This document shows, in pieces, positions 35,389 through 44,871 of a stretch of DNA of 64,000 nt (position 1 is its first letter; the number at the start of each line of letters is the position of its first letter). Below the pieces are notes generated by a model. That model was given only the letters and a program-made list of their open reading frames with translations, searched no databases and was not told the origin of the DNA. Source of the DNA: Streptomyces sp. NBC_01264 (lineage in GTDB: Bacteria > Actinomycetota > Actinomycetes > Streptomycetales > Streptomycetaceae); contig NZ_JAPEOX010000001.1 in NCBI RefSeq assembly GCF_026340675.1, forward strand, positions 992,001-1,056,000. The letters run 5' to 3'. Both the position numbers and the translations under genes were made by a program.

Positions 35389-36200
35389 CCGCACGTGCCG
35401 CAGCCATACGGATCAACGCACGGGCCGGAATCGTCATCGCCATGGCCGCGTTCCTCGGCATCGTCGCCTTCTTCTGGCCCTTCCTCGTCGCTCCGGGGAA
35501 GTTCGGGTCGAACTACGCCCCGCCGCTGATCTTCGGCGTCCTGCTCGTCATCGTGCTCTGCGTCGTCATCTCCGAGATCGCCGAGGGCGGCATCAACTCC
35601 AAGGCCCTGGCCATGCTCGGCGTCCTGTCGGCCGCCAATGCCGCCATCCGACCGCTCGGAGCGGGTACGGCCGGCATCGAGACCGTCTTCTTCATCCTCG
35701 TCCTGGCCGGACGGGTCTACGGCCCGGGCTTCGGCTTCACCCTGGGCTGTACCTCACTCTTCGCCTCCGCCCTCATCACCGGCGGGGTGGGCCCTTGGAT
35801 GCCGTACCAGATGTTCGGCTGCGCCTTCGTCGGCATGCTCGCCGGCTTCCTCCCGAAGGCCACCGGCCGCAAGGAGGTCGCGATGCTCGCCGTCTACGGC
35901 TCGGTCTCCGGCTACCTCTTCGGCTTCCTCCTCAACCTCTCCTTCTGGCCCTTCTCCCTCGACCCGAACAGCTCCATCGCCTACCTCCCCGGACTCCCCT
36001 TCACCGAACAGTTCCAGCGCTACCTGGCCTTCGACCTGGCCACCTCCCTCGGCTGGGACACGGGCCGGGCCGTCACCAACTTCGTCTGCGTCTGCCTGGC
36101 CGGCCCCGCCGTCCTCACGGTCTTCCGCCGAGCCGCCCGCAAGGCCCGCTTCCAGGCCCCGATCCGCTTCGAGCCCCGCCCGGTCCCGGCTGAGCAGTGA
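35385..36200 (+). CDS. ECF transporter substrate-binding S component
   Basis: A 271-residue integral membrane protein with about six hydrophobic helices. Typical S-component features include the small-residue helix LAMLGVLSAANAAIRPLGAG and ETVFFILVLAGRVYGPGFGF and GVGPWMPYQMFGCAFVG, close to the CbrT-like/vitamin group. The substrate is not readable directly; the transcobalamin-like surface proteins and the BtuF remnant upstream argue for cobalamin or another corrinoid. It is the last gene of a five-gene coupled operon and ends before a bidirectional terminator. Confidence 0.85.
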   Translation: MTARAAAIRINARAGIVIAMAAFLGIVAFFWPFLVAPGKFGSNYAPPLIFGVLLVIVLCVVISEIAEGGINSKALAMLGVLSAANAAIRPLGAGTAGIETVFFILVLAGRVYGPGFGFTLGCTSLFASALITGGVGPWMPYQMFGCAFVGMLAGFLPKATGRKEVAMLAVYGSVSGYLFGFLLNLSFWPFSLDPNSSIAYLPGLPFTEQFQRYLAFDLATSLGWDTGRAVTNFVCVCLAGPAVLTVFRRAARKARFQAPIRFEPRPVPAEQ

Positions 36201-36249
36201 CCACGGAGTGCCCGCCGTCCGCTTCGGGGACGGACCGGAGCATCGACCG

Positions 36250-36280
36250 CTGACCGCCGCCTGCCGGGGCATGCGGTCAG
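36250..36280. terminator. Bidirectional terminator
   Basis: Arms CTGACCGC and GCGGTCAG with a 15-base loop lie between the convergent S component and TetR genes. Confidence 0.5.
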
Positions 36281-36287
36281 GCCTGCG

Positions 36288-37019
36288 TCACGCCTGACCG
36301 GTCGGACGCAGTTCGCGTTCGAGGGCGGACAGGGCGAAGGCGTGCGGGGAGGTGTGCTGCCAGCGGGTCCGTCCGAACATCACGTCCTCGGAGATACCAC
36401 TCAGCATGGCCACGGCCCTGATGGTGAACTCGGCAACGTCCACCTCGGCGAAGTGTCCCAGGTCCCTGCCCTCACGAACGATGGCCCCCAGTCGCTCGTC
36501 CCAGCCGTCCAGCAGCGCGGTGAGGACGTGCCGGCCCGCTTCGTCGTGGCGCTGGGCCAGAACCTGCGTCCACAGTGCGTAGCGTTCGTCACCCTGGTGG
36601 CGGGGCAGGTAGGAGCGGACGAACAGGTCCAGCTTCTCCGCAGGGGATACGGCCTGGTCACAGGCCTCCTGGAACCGGTCCCAGAGATCCGCTTGGCTCC
36701 ATGCGAGGACTTCGAGCAGGAGACGGTCCTTCTTGCCGAAGTGGTAGAGGATGTGCCCGGTGCTCATGCCGGCCCGCTCGGCGATGTCCGACATCCGCAG
36801 GGCCGCGGTGCCCTTCTCGGCGATGACACTGATGGCGGCCCGCATCGCCCGCCCCCGCGCCTCGTCCCCGCTGGGCTGACGCTTCCTGTCGACCGGGGCA
36901 GTGGCGGCCGGCCGGGAAGCGGCACCGGCGTCGGTCCCCGCCCCCTTCACACCCTCGGGCAGGACAGAGTGCTGCGGCCGCGCGGGCCCGGTCTCTGACG
37001 TCGGCATGATCTGGCTCAC
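36288..37019 (-). CDS. TetR/AcrR-family regulator
   Basis: A 243-residue repressor-type protein. A 50-residue disordered leader precedes the TetR helix-turn-helix (AAISVIAEKGTAALRMSDIAERAGMSTGHILYHFGKKDRLL). The remaining helical domain is a typical ligand-binding and dimerisation part of unknown specificity. GTG 37019 is used; ATG 37007 is also possible. It is divergent from the amidase gene, with operator-like repeats between, so it probably controls that gene and itself. Confidence 0.85.
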   Translation of the reverse strand: MSQIMPTSETGPARPQHSVLPEGVKGAGTDAGAASRPAATAPVDRKRQPSGDEARGRAMRAAISVIAEKGTAALRMSDIAERAGMSTGHILYHFGKKDRLLLEVLAWSQADLWDRFQEACDQAVSPAEKLDLFVRSYLPRHQGDERYALWTQVLAQRHDEAGRHVLTALLDGWDERLGAIVREGRDLGHFAEVDVAEFTIRAVAMLSGISEDVMFGRTRWQHTSPHAFALSALERELRPTGQA

Positions 37020-37033
37020 CTCGGTTCCAGGAA

Positions 37034-37064
37034 TCTAGATCTCTACTCTAGACTGAAAATCTAG
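37034..37064. promoter_or_regulatory. Three TCTAG repeats at 13-bp spacing
   Basis: TCTAGA at 37034, TCTAGA at 37047 and TCTAG at 37060 are spaced by exactly 13 bases in an AT-rich stretch between the divergent TetR and amidase genes. This is a probable TetR operator overlapping the promoters. CTAG is otherwise rare in such GC-rich DNA. Confidence 0.6.
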
Positions 37065-37161
37065 TCAGGGCGGCAGGGTGGGCCGATTCTCGCTCGACCG
37101 GCCGCCCGATGCGCCGGACGCTCGCCCGTCCGTCCGACCCGATCACCCAGGAGGCAGCCGT

Positions 37162-38898
37162 ATGACGCGCGGATTCGATGTTGTGGAGACCTGTATCGCC
37201 GATCTGCGTGAGGCGCTGGAGAAGGGCGAGACCACCGCGGTCGGCCTGCTCGACGCCTACCTCGCGCGGATCGAGGCGTACGACCGGCCCGGTACGGCCA
37301 CCGCTCTCAACGCGATGGTCGTGATGAACCCGGACGCCCGGGCAGATGCTGCGGCCTCCGACGCACGCCGCGCGCGGGGCGAGACGCTCGGCCCGCTGGA
37401 CGGCATCCCGTACACCGCGAAGGACAGCTACCTCGCGAAGGGCCTGACGGCCGCCTCCGGCTCCCCCGCCTTCGAGCACCTCGTCGCCCAGCACGACGCC
37501 TTCGCCATCGAGCGCCTGCGCGCGGGCGGAGCCGTCCTCATCGGCCTGACCAACATGCCGCCGATGGCGAACGGCGGCATGCAGCGCGGCGTGTACGGCC
37601 GCGCGGAAAGCCCGTACAGCGCCGACTGGCTCACCAGCGCCTACGGCTCCGGCTCCTCCAACGGCTCCGGCACCGCGACAGCGGCGTCCTTCGGCGCGTT
37701 CGGCCTCGGCGAGGAGACCTGGTCCTCGGGCCGCGCCCCCGCCTCGAACAACGCGCTGTGCGCCTACACGCCCAGCCGCGGCGTGATCTCGGTCCGCGGC
37801 AACTGGCCCCTCGTACCGACCATGGACGTCGTCGTCCCGCACACCCGCACCATGGCCGACCTGCTCGAACTGCTCGACGTCATCGTGGCCGACGACCCGC
37901 AGACCCGCGGTGACCTCTGGCGCGCACAGCCCTGGGTCGCGGTTCCCCCGGCATCACAGGTTCGGCCCACCTCGTACCCGGCCCTCGCGCCCGCCGGCGC
38001 CCAGGCCGCGTCCGACGCGCTCTCCGGCAAGCGTGTCGGTGTGCCCGCGATGTACATCAACGCCGACCCCGACGCGGGAACCAACCCCGACGGAGGCATC
38101 GGCGGCCAGACCGGGCAGCGCGTCGACACGCGTCCCTCGGTCATCGCGCTGTGGGAGGCCGCCCGCCGCGACCTGGAGGCCGCCGGCGCCGAGGTGGTCG
38201 AGGTCGACTTCCCCGTCGTGTCGAACTACGAGTCCGACCGCCCCGGCGCGCCCTCGCTGCTCACCCGCGGACTGGTCAGCCGCGAGTTCCTCACCTTCGA
38301 GATCGAGGACCTGTCCGCCTGGGCGTGGGACGACTTCCTGCAGGCCAACGGCGACCCGGCGCTCTCCACCCTGGCCGAGGTCGACGCCACCCGGATCTGG
38401 CCCAAGCAAAATGGCGAACTGCCCGACCGCTACGAGGGCTTCGACGACACCATCGGCGACTACCCGCGCTTCGTGCGCGAGCGCCCGTACGCCTCCCTCA
38501 CCGACATGCCGCACCTCGAACAGGGACTGCGCGGGCTCGAAGAGACGCGCCGGGTCGACCTGGAACTGTGGATGGACGGACTGGGTCTGGACGCGGTCGT
38601 CTTCCCCGCCGTCGCGGACGTCGGCCCCGCCGACATGGACGTCTCCGTGGCCTCCGCCGACCTCGGCTGGCGCAACGGCGCCTGGGTCGCCAACGGCAAC
38701 CTGGTCCCCCGCCACCTCGGCATCCCGACCGTGACCGTACCCATGGGCGCCATGGCGGACACCGGCATGCCCGTCGGACTGACCTTCGCAGGCCGCGCCT
38801 ACGACGACAACACCCTGCTGACCCTCGCCGCGGCCTTCGAGAAGACCGGCAGCCGACGCACGGAACCGCCCCGTACGCCGCGACTGTCGGCGGAGTGA
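37162..38898 (+). CDS. Amidase (amidase signature family)
   Basis: A 578-residue soluble hydrolase of the amidase-signature family. The catalytic lysine is in GIPYTAKDSY, the cis-serine in the Gly/Ser-rich GSGSSNGSGTA, and the nucleophilic serine region in GEETWSSGRAPAS; all three members of the Ser-cisSer-Lys triad can be placed. The substrate amide is unknown. ATG 37162 follows GGAGG; the frame is open back to 37078. The TetR gene is its divergent neighbour, suggesting induction by an amide or drug-like compound. Confidence 0.88.
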   Translation: MTRGFDVVETCIADLREALEKGETTAVGLLDAYLARIEAYDRPGTATALNAMVVMNPDARADAAASDARRARGETLGPLDGIPYTAKDSYLAKGLTAASGSPAFEHLVAQHDAFAIERLRAGGAVLIGLTNMPPMANGGMQRGVYGRAESPYSADWLTSAYGSGSSNGSGTATAASFGAFGLGEETWSSGRAPASNNALCAYTPSRGVISVRGNWPLVPTMDVVVPHTRTMADLLELLDVIVADDPQTRGDLWRAQPWVAVPPASQVRPTSYPALAPAGAQAASDALSGKRVGVPAMYINADPDAGTNPDGGIGGQTGQRVDTRPSVIALWEAARRDLEAAGAEVVEVDFPVVSNYESDRPGAPSLLTRGLVSREFLTFEIEDLSAWAWDDFLQANGDPALSTLAEVDATRIWPKQNGELPDRYEGFDDTIGDYPRFVRERPYASLTDMPHLEQGLRGLEETRRVDLELWMDGLGLDAVVFPAVADVGPADMDVSVASADLGWRNGAWVANGNLVPRHLGIPTVTVPMGAMADTGMPVGLTFAGRAYDDNTLLTLAAAFEKTGSRRTEPPRTPRLSAE

Positions 38899-38915
38899 CC
38901 TGACAAGGAGGGGTG

Positions 38916-38999
38916 CACCGCCGGGGATCCGTCCCTTGCGGGCCCCCCTCCGTGGGCCCCCCTCCGGCTCGTCGCGTGACGTTGGGATCCCCGGCGGTG
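38916..38999. terminator. Long inverted repeat between convergent genes
   Basis: Perfect 15-base arms (CACCGCCGGGGATCC and complement) enclose a 54-base loop that itself contains two copies of GGGCCCCCCTCCG-like sequence. It probably terminates the amidase transcript and, from the other side, that of the permease gene. Confidence 0.45.
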
Positions 39000-39090
39000 G
39001 AACGAGCAGGAACCTACTGGTCGTCATGACGCCGGCGGCCCTGCCCAGCCTGATGGTCGTGCCGTCCTGACGGCGGCACGGTGCATTGCG

Positions 39091-41004
39091 TCAGGACTCC
39101 GTGAACGGGGCGTCAGGAACCGTCCCTTCGGTCTGCGGCGCGTCGAGGCGGAAGCGCAGCCGGCAGATCGCGGCGTCGGTGTCGCGGCGGACGGCGTGGG
39201 CGACGACGGATCCGCGCTGGTTCTGGAGGATCCGCTGCCACAGGTGGGCGGGTTCGGTCTCCGGGATGAGCACGGTGACCTGGGCGTCCGGGTGGGTCCG
39301 GGCGAGCTTGCGGACGTACGCCGATATCGGACGGCCCAACGCGCGCTTCTCCGAGGCGAGTTCGATGAGTTCCACGCCGGGGTTCCACAGCTCCCAGTCC
39401 CGACGGAGGGCGTCGGCCGACTGCCGGTCCTCCTCCGTGCGGTGGGTGACGGTGACCGCCAGGACTTCGTCGCCGAGCGAACGGGCCGCGGTGAGGGCCT
39501 GGCAGGTCAGGCGGGACAGCCCCGAGACGGGAACCACGACCAGCGAGTGTGCCCGGTGCGGCGGCTGCGGGACACGGCCCAGTTCGAGGCGTTCGCCGAT
39601 CTCGGCGTAGGCCCGGTGGACCTTCTCGAAGCCGAGGACGATCAGCGGGAGGGCCAGGACGATCAGCCAGGCGCCCTCGGTGAACTTGGTGGCGGTGACG
39701 ACCATCGCGGAAACGCCGGTCAGAAGGGCGCCGAAGCCGTTGAGCGCCGCCTTCGTCTGCCAGCCCTTGGGGCGCTCGCCGTACCAGTGCAGGACCATGC
39801 CGACCTGGCAGATGGTGAAGCCGACGAAGACGCCGATGGCGAAGAGCGGGACGAGGGTGTTGGTGTCGCCGCCGGAGAAGACGAGGAGTACGGCCGAGAC
39901 GAGCGCCAGCCAGACCACGCCGTGGCGGTGGACCTGACGGTCGGCCTTGAGGGCGAAGAAGTGCGGCATGTGGTTGTCGCGGGCCAGCAGGCTCATCAGC
40001 ACCGGGAGGCCGCCGAAGGAGGTGTTCGCGGCGAGCGCGAGGAGCACCATGGTGGCGAACTGAACCACGTAGAAAGCCGCGTTGTGACCGAAGGAGGCGT
40101 CCGCGAGCTGAGCGAGGACGGTCACGCCCTCCACCGGCTGGAGGTGGAAGCGGCCGATGAGGATCGACAGGCTGATCAGCATCACGCCGAGCAAGGCGCC
40201 GAGGGCGACCTCGGTGCGCTGGGCCCGCCGGGCGGCCGGGGCCCGGAAGGACGGGACGGCGTTGGCGACGGCCTCGACTCCGGTCAGTGCCGAGCAGCCG
40301 GCGGCGAAGGCCTTCAGCAGCAGGAGCGCGCCGACCGTGGTGGCACCCTCACCGAGCGCGGAGGCGTGCCCGGCGGCGGAGGCGGTGCTGACCGGGCCGT
40401 CGCGGAAGAGCCCGACGGTAATCATCGCGAGGATCGAGCCGACGAAGAGCGCGGTCGGCACGAGGAAGGCCTTGGCGGAGTCGACGACCCCGCGCAGGTT
40501 CACGCCGGTGACCAGAACCAGGACGGCGAGGCAGATCCAGACCCGCTGACCGTGCAGGCCCGGGAAGGCCGAGGTCAGGGCGGCCACGCCCGCGGTGACG
40601 GAGACCGCGACGTTCAGCACGTAGTCGAGGATCAGCGAGGCCGCGGCGACCAGGCTCGTACGCCGGCCCAGATGCCGCTTGGCGACGGCGTAGGAACCGC
40701 CGCCATCGGGGAACGCGGCGATCACCTGCCGGTACGAGGCGACCAGTACGGCAAGGAGCGCGGCGATCGCCAAGGTGACGGGAAGGGTGAAACCGAGCCC
40801 GTACGCGCCGGCCGCGGCCAGTACGAGCACGATCGACTCGGGGCCGTACGCGACGGAGGCCATCGCGTCGAGCGACAGCGCGGCGAGGCCCTGCACGGCG
40901 GTCAGCTTGTGCCGGTCCCCGGCCACCGTCGCGCCGGTATCAGGGGGCTCCTCCTGGCCCGGCCCCTGAGCTGCCGCGGTCGCTTTTCCTACCTGTATGG
41001 CCAT
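39091..41004 (-). CDS. APC-family permease, KimA-like potassium or amino-acid transporter
   Basis: A 637-residue protein with about 12 transmembrane helices and a cytosolic C-terminal domain of about 150 residues. The amino-acid-permease core is clear (AALSLDAMASVAYGPESIV, GGGSYAVAKRHLG). The soluble tail (VVVPVSGLSRLTCQALTAAR and following) resembles that of the KimA potassium symporter and cation-chloride transporters. Potassium is therefore a better guess than amino acids, but not certain. ATG 41004 has GGGAACGG upstream. No c-di-AMP riboswitch was recognised in front. Confidence 0.82.
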   Translation of the reverse strand: MAIQVGKATAAAQGPGQEEPPDTGATVAGDRHKLTAVQGLAALSLDAMASVAYGPESIVLVLAAAGAYGLGFTLPVTLAIAALLAVLVASYRQVIAAFPDGGGSYAVAKRHLGRRTSLVAAASLILDYVLNVAVSVTAGVAALTSAFPGLHGQRVWICLAVLVLVTGVNLRGVVDSAKAFLVPTALFVGSILAMITVGLFRDGPVSTASAAGHASALGEGATTVGALLLLKAFAAGCSALTGVEAVANAVPSFRAPAARRAQRTEVALGALLGVMLISLSILIGRFHLQPVEGVTVLAQLADASFGHNAAFYVVQFATMVLLALAANTSFGGLPVLMSLLARDNHMPHFFALKADRQVHRHGVVWLALVSAVLLVFSGGDTNTLVPLFAIGVFVGFTICQVGMVLHWYGERPKGWQTKAALNGFGALLTGVSAMVVTATKFTEGAWLIVLALPLIVLGFEKVHRAYAEIGERLELGRVPQPPHRAHSLVVVPVSGLSRLTCQALTAARSLGDEVLAVTVTHRTEEDRQSADALRRDWELWNPGVELIELASEKRALGRPISAYVRKLARTHPDAQVTVLIPETEPAHLWQRILQNQRGSVVAHAVRRDTDAAICRLRFRLDAPQTEGTVPDAPFTES

Positions 41005-41182
41005 GTCGCCGTTCCCTCCGAATGAGCAAAGTGAGAACAGCGTCGAAGTCGTACGGGGCGGCCGCCAGCACTCTTGGCGTGATCCATACGGCCACCCCGC
41101 CACTCTTCACGCGATCCATATGCGACGGGGCACGGTCTTCGGTCTGCCCCCGCGGGCGCCGGAGTCGGGCTCGGCCCGGCGG

Positions 41183-42373
41183 TCACACGTCCCAGGTGAC
41201 CGGGAGGCTCTTCACCCCGTAGATGTCCGCTGTCTCCGGGCGCAGCGCAACCTTCTCGGCCGGTACGGCCAGGCGCAGCGTCGGGAAGCGGCCCAGCAGC
41301 GCGGAGAACGCGACGCGCATCTCGACACGGGCCAGCTGCGCACCGAGGCACAGGTGGATGCCGTGCCCGAAGGCCAGGTGCCCGCCGGAGTCCCTGCCGA
41401 GGTCGAGCGTGTGGGGATCCGCGTAGCGCTCGGGGTCACGGTTGGCGGTGTTGTACGACAGGACCACCGTCGTGCCGGCCTCGATGGTCTGGCCGCCCAC
41501 CTCGACGTCCTCCAATGCCGTCCTCATGAAGGACTTGGCGACGCTCAGATACCGCAGCAGCTCCTCGACGGCCTGGTCCACGAGCGCGGGATCGGCGCGC
41601 AGGGCCGCCAGTTGCTCCGGATTCTCCAGCAGCGCGAAGGCCCCGAGGGCCAGCATGTTCGCGGTGGTGTCGAATCCGGCGGCCAGCAGGATCAGGCTGA
41701 TCCCCTGCAGCTCCTCATCGGTCAGGTCGCTGTCGGTGAGTTCGCTGAGCACGTCGTCGGTGGGGTTCGCGCGCTTCGCGGCCACCAGCTTCGCGAGGTA
41801 GTCCTGCGTCGCGGTGTAGGCCGCCAACAGCTCCTCGTCGCCGGTCTCCCCGTTCATGAACTTGTCGATCTGCTCCTGGAACGAGGCCCGGTCCTCGTAC
41901 GGCACTCCCAGCAGCTCACAGATGATGATGGTGGGGATGGGCTTGGCGAACGCGGTCACCAGGTCCACCGCCGGCCCGGTCTCCTCCATGGCGTCCAGAC
42001 AGTCGTCGGTGATCTCCTCTATGCGCTCGGTCAGCAGCCGCATCCGCCGCGCGGTGAACTTGCCCACCAGAAGCTTCCGGTAGCGCCCGTGCTGCGGCTC
42101 GTCCATGAGGAGGAACTCCCCGGGCGGCGCCGGAGGGATCTCGAAGTCGACCACGTTCAGCAGCTCCTTGCGCGAGCTGAACCGCGGGTCGGCCAGGACC
42201 GACCGGACCAGGTCGTATCCGGTGATCATCCAGCCGGGTTTCCCGCCGGGGTGGGTGTAGCGGCTGATCGAACCGTGCCTGCGGGCTTCGATCAGTTCTG
42301 CCGGCGGGTCGAAGGGACAACCGGGCTGACGCTCCGTCGGCAGCGTCGTGACCGTGTGGAGGGACTCATCCAT
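41183..42373 (-). CDS. Cytochrome P450
   Basis: A 396-residue class I P450. The I-helix oxygen-binding motif is AGFDTTAN, the ExxR motif is in EELLRYLS, and the haem-binding loop is FGHGIHLCLGAQLAR with its Cys ligand. The start is taken at ATG 42373 because AGGA stands six bases upstream; an ATG two codons earlier is also possible. No ferredoxin gene is adjacent, so it must borrow redox partners. The substrate is unknown; soluble Streptomyces P450s of this size work on macrolides, terpenes or xenobiotics. Confidence 0.92.
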   Translation of the reverse strand: MDESLHTVTTLPTERQPGCPFDPPAELIEARRHGSISRYTHPGGKPGWMITGYDLVRSVLADPRFSSRKELLNVVDFEIPPAPPGEFLLMDEPQHGRYRKLLVGKFTARRMRLLTERIEEITDDCLDAMEETGPAVDLVTAFAKPIPTIIICELLGVPYEDRASFQEQIDKFMNGETGDEELLAAYTATQDYLAKLVAAKRANPTDDVLSELTDSDLTDEELQGISLILLAAGFDTTANMLALGAFALLENPEQLAALRADPALVDQAVEELLRYLSVAKSFMRTALEDVEVGGQTIEAGTTVVLSYNTANRDPERYADPHTLDLGRDSGGHLAFGHGIHLCLGAQLARVEMRVAFSALLGRFPTLRLAVPAEKVALRPETADIYGVKSLPVTWDV

Positions 42374-42725
42374 GACCATTCCTCAGCTCGCGATAGTGCG
42401 TGTTTGACGTTTCTCGAACGCTACGTCGCATTCGAAGCGACTTCAATCCGCATGAAGGCATAACTGCAGGTGGATGGTGCCAAATTGATGCAATGACGCT
42501 GAGCTCGAACGCAACGCACTGTTGCACTGACCGGCGAACGAAAGCAATACCGGCGCGCCTTCCTGGGGCGGATGTGGTGTCCGCACCCCTGGACGGGAAC
42601 GGGAAGAGCAGCCTGCAGCGAGAGGGTCAACGTCAAGCCGCCTCCCGGAGTGTCCTCGGGGGTGAGCGTGCCGCCCATCGCCTCGGCGAGACCTCGGGAG
42701 AGCGCGAGGAAGAGGGCTCCGCCTC
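42374..42725. other. Intergenic region upstream of the P450 gene
   Basis: About 350 bases with no gene. The part nearest the P450 (42380-42540) is less GC-rich and contains an inverted repeat GCAAC/GTTGC (42511-42525); it most likely holds the P450 promoter. Confidence 0.4.
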
Positions 42726-43096
42726 ATGGTGTGCGTCTTCCTTCCGGCCCTCCTCTGCGCACCGGGCGCCGCCGCGGCCGTCATGCACGACAGGTCCTGG
42801 ACCGTGAGCAACTACTGGAGCCTCGGCGACCTGGGCGACGACCTCGCGTGCGTCACCCGCCGGCCCGACGTGCCCCTGGACCGGCAGGAACCCGGATTCC
42901 GGCGGCTGTTCACGATGAGCCACCACCGCAACGTGGCCACGGTCCCCACCGCGTCCCTGGACATCGCGGAGCAGTGCCGGACCGCCCGGGGGGGGGCCGC
43001 ACTCCGCACTTCGTCTCCGTCGGCTTCCACCGCCTGTCCGACGGCAGCGGACACGCCCCCGCCTCGATCGTCGCGGAACTCGACAAAGGCCCCTGA
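42726..43096 (+). pseudogene. Small secreted protein, frameshifted at a nine-G tract
   Basis: The first frame encodes a signal peptide (MVCVFLPALLCAPGAAAAV) and about 70 residues including SWTVSNYWSLGDLGDDLACV and RRLFTMSHHRNVATVP. At a run of nine G (42988-42996) the frame breaks; shifting by one base gives PHFVSVGFHRLSDGSGHAP to a natural stop at 43096. The joined product would be about 123 residues. I do not recognise the family. The break may be a homopolymer sequence error or true slippage. Confidence 0.6.
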
Positions 43097-43195
43097 GGAG
43101 CGGCGGCGACCGGACCGCGGGCCGCGAACCCGTCACCCGCCGGACCCTCGCCCTACGGACTGAGCTTTGCCGGGCCGGGCCACGACCTGGGTCGG

Positions 43196-43221
43196 CCGTT
43201 GCCCGGCCGGCCGGGCAACGG
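43196..43221 (+). terminator. 26-bp perfect palindrome, terminator
   Basis: Perfect 13-base arms (CCGTTGCCCGGCC and complement) without a loop base lie 100 bases after the small secreted gene and 135 bases before the amidase gene. Confidence 0.5.
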
Positions 43222-43355
43222 AGCCGCCCTACACCGTGCGGCCGACTCGCCGTCCTCCCAAAGGACCAACGGAGCGCGTCCCCGGAGCGCCTGCGTGCCT
43301 CCGGGGGGGCCGCCTCGTTCCATGGGACGTCTCCCCCCACCGGAACGGCTGCTCC

Positions 43356-44186
43356 ATGACCTTCACACCGCACTCCCGGCTCACCCGCAGGGCTCTGGTA
43401 TCCGCCGCGCTCGCGGTCGGAGCCGCCTCCATCCTGCCCACCGCCGCTGCCTCCCCGGCCAGGGCCTCCACCCGTCCCTGGGCATTCCAGCGCCGCGACG
43501 GCCAACCGGCGCCCGAGATCATCGGCTGCGCCGGCTGGGGCGCCCGCGAGGCGTCCGAACAAGTCGTACTGCTCGCCTCGCGGCCCGAGAAGATCATCAT
43601 CCACCACACGGCCACGGCCAACGTCACGGACTACTCGCGGGAGCGGGCCCTCAGCCTCGCCCGTGCCATCCAGACGTACCACATGGACATGCAGGGCTGG
43701 ATCGACACCGGCCAGCACTTCACCATCAGCAGGGGTGCCTTCGTCCTCGAGGGGCGGCACCACAGCCTCGCCGCGCTGGACGCCGGGGCCCGGACGGTAC
43801 GGGGCGCCCACTGCGTCGGGCAGAACAACGTAGCCATCGGCATCGAGAACGAGGGCACCTACATGACGGTGCAGCCTCCGCCGGCGCAGTTCTCCGTCCT
43901 CGCCGACCTGTGCGCCCGCGTGTGCCGCCAGTACGACGTGCCGGCCTCCGAGATCTACGGGCACCGGGACTTCAACAGCACCGCGTGTCCCGGTGACACG
44001 CTCTACGCACTGCTGCCGAAGCTGCGCGAGGACGTCGCCCGGCGACTCGGAAGCGCCGAGCCCGTGTCGCTGCCGCGCCGGCCCGAACACCCTCCTCTCG
44101 ACTGGCCCACCGACCCGGCGGCGGTGGCCGACGCCCACTCGGAGTACCTCCCGGAAGGCCTGCTGGGGTCTCTGCGCCACGGCTGA
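43356..44186 (+). CDS. Tat-exported N-acetylmuramoyl-L-alanine amidase / PGRP-type protein
   Basis: A 276-residue exported protein with a twin-arginine-type leader ([17 protein letters not shown]). The PGRP/amidase_2 fold is shown by GWGAREA, the zinc His in [23 protein letters not shown], and the final zinc ligands in [14 protein letters not shown] (His and Cys). All three zinc ligands are present, so it should cleave the amide bond between MurNAc and the stem peptide. ATG 43356 is the first start after the palindrome. A C-terminal tail of about 40 residues is unlike the core. Confidence 0.88.
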   Translation: MTFTPHSRLTRRALVSAALAVGAASILPTAAASPARASTRPWAFQRRDGQPAPEIIGCAGWGAREASEQVVLLASRPEKIIIHHTATANVTDYSRERALSLARAIQTYHMDMQGWIDTGQHFTISRGAFVLEGRHHSLAALDAGARTVRGAHCVGQNNVAIGIENEGTYMTVQPPPAQFSVLADLCARVCRQYDVPASEIYGHRDFNSTACPGDTLYALLPKLREDVARRLGSAEPVSLPRRPEHPPLDWPTDPAAVADAHSEYLPEGLLGSLRHG

Positions 44187-44238
44187 CACACACGCCGCCG
44201 AGGCCGCTCCCGCCCGTGGTCTCGTGCCGCCGGGTGCG

Positions 44239-44277
44239 CCGCACGGCCGGCAGCACGTGGTCGTGCCGGCCGTGCGG
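44239..44277. terminator. Bidirectional terminator
   Basis: Perfect 14-base arms (CCGCACGGCCGGCA and complement) with an 11-base loop separate the convergent PGRP and collagen-like genes. Confidence 0.65.
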
Positions 44278-44306
44278 TACGGCAGCCCGCGCGGGGCCCG
44301 GTGCCG

Positions 44307-44786
44307 CTACGGGGCCGCGGGGATCAAGACGGGCTGGCCCGTGATGACGAGGGTGAAAACGCGTCCGGGGGGGACCAGCAGGGCCCGCAGGTCCGGCTAC
44401 TCCCTGGGGTCCGGCGGGCCCGGCTGATCCCGGGGTGCCGGCCGGGCCGGGGACCCCCGGAGCGCCCTGGGTTCCCGGAGGACCTGGGGACCCGGCCGGT
44501 CCGGAAGGTCCGGGGGCTCCAGCCGGTCCGGGGGGCCGGGAGGTCCGGGGGGAAACGGAGGCTCTCCGTGGTGGGGCTCGCACGACTCCTCCCATGGCCG
44601 CCCCTCGGCGCATTCGTCGTGCTGCGGAGGCGGATCCACCGTCAGGTACTGCGCGTCCGCCGGGTCCTGCGGGGTGGCGGCGGCTGCGGGCGCCGCGAGG
44701 GCGAGCGAGACAACGGCTCCGGCGACCCATCCGGTCCGGCGTGGCGGACCGCTCCGCCGCGTTGCTGCTGTGCTTTCAGACGGCAT
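44307..44786 (-). pseudogene. Secreted collagen-like protein with two frameshifts
   Basis: ATG 44786 follows AGGAG and opens a signal-bearing N-terminus ([20 protein letters not shown]). It reads into GPPGPP and then needs one extra C near 44532-44537 to enter a perfect Gly-X-Y stretch ([13 protein letters not shown] and further repeats, about 20 triplets). A run of seven C on the minus strand (44369-44375) has one base too many; correcting it gives [19 protein letters not shown] and a stop at 44307. The two changes cancel, so a 159-residue protein is expected. A small surface collagen-like fibre is the likely product. Confidence 0.65.
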
Positions 44787-44871
44787 GCACGTGCTCCTGA
44801 TCATTGTCCGCTGGAAGTGGCCCCGGGGCCCGTGGGCAGTCGGCGGCTGCCTTCGGGTCGTCGCGAGGCCG

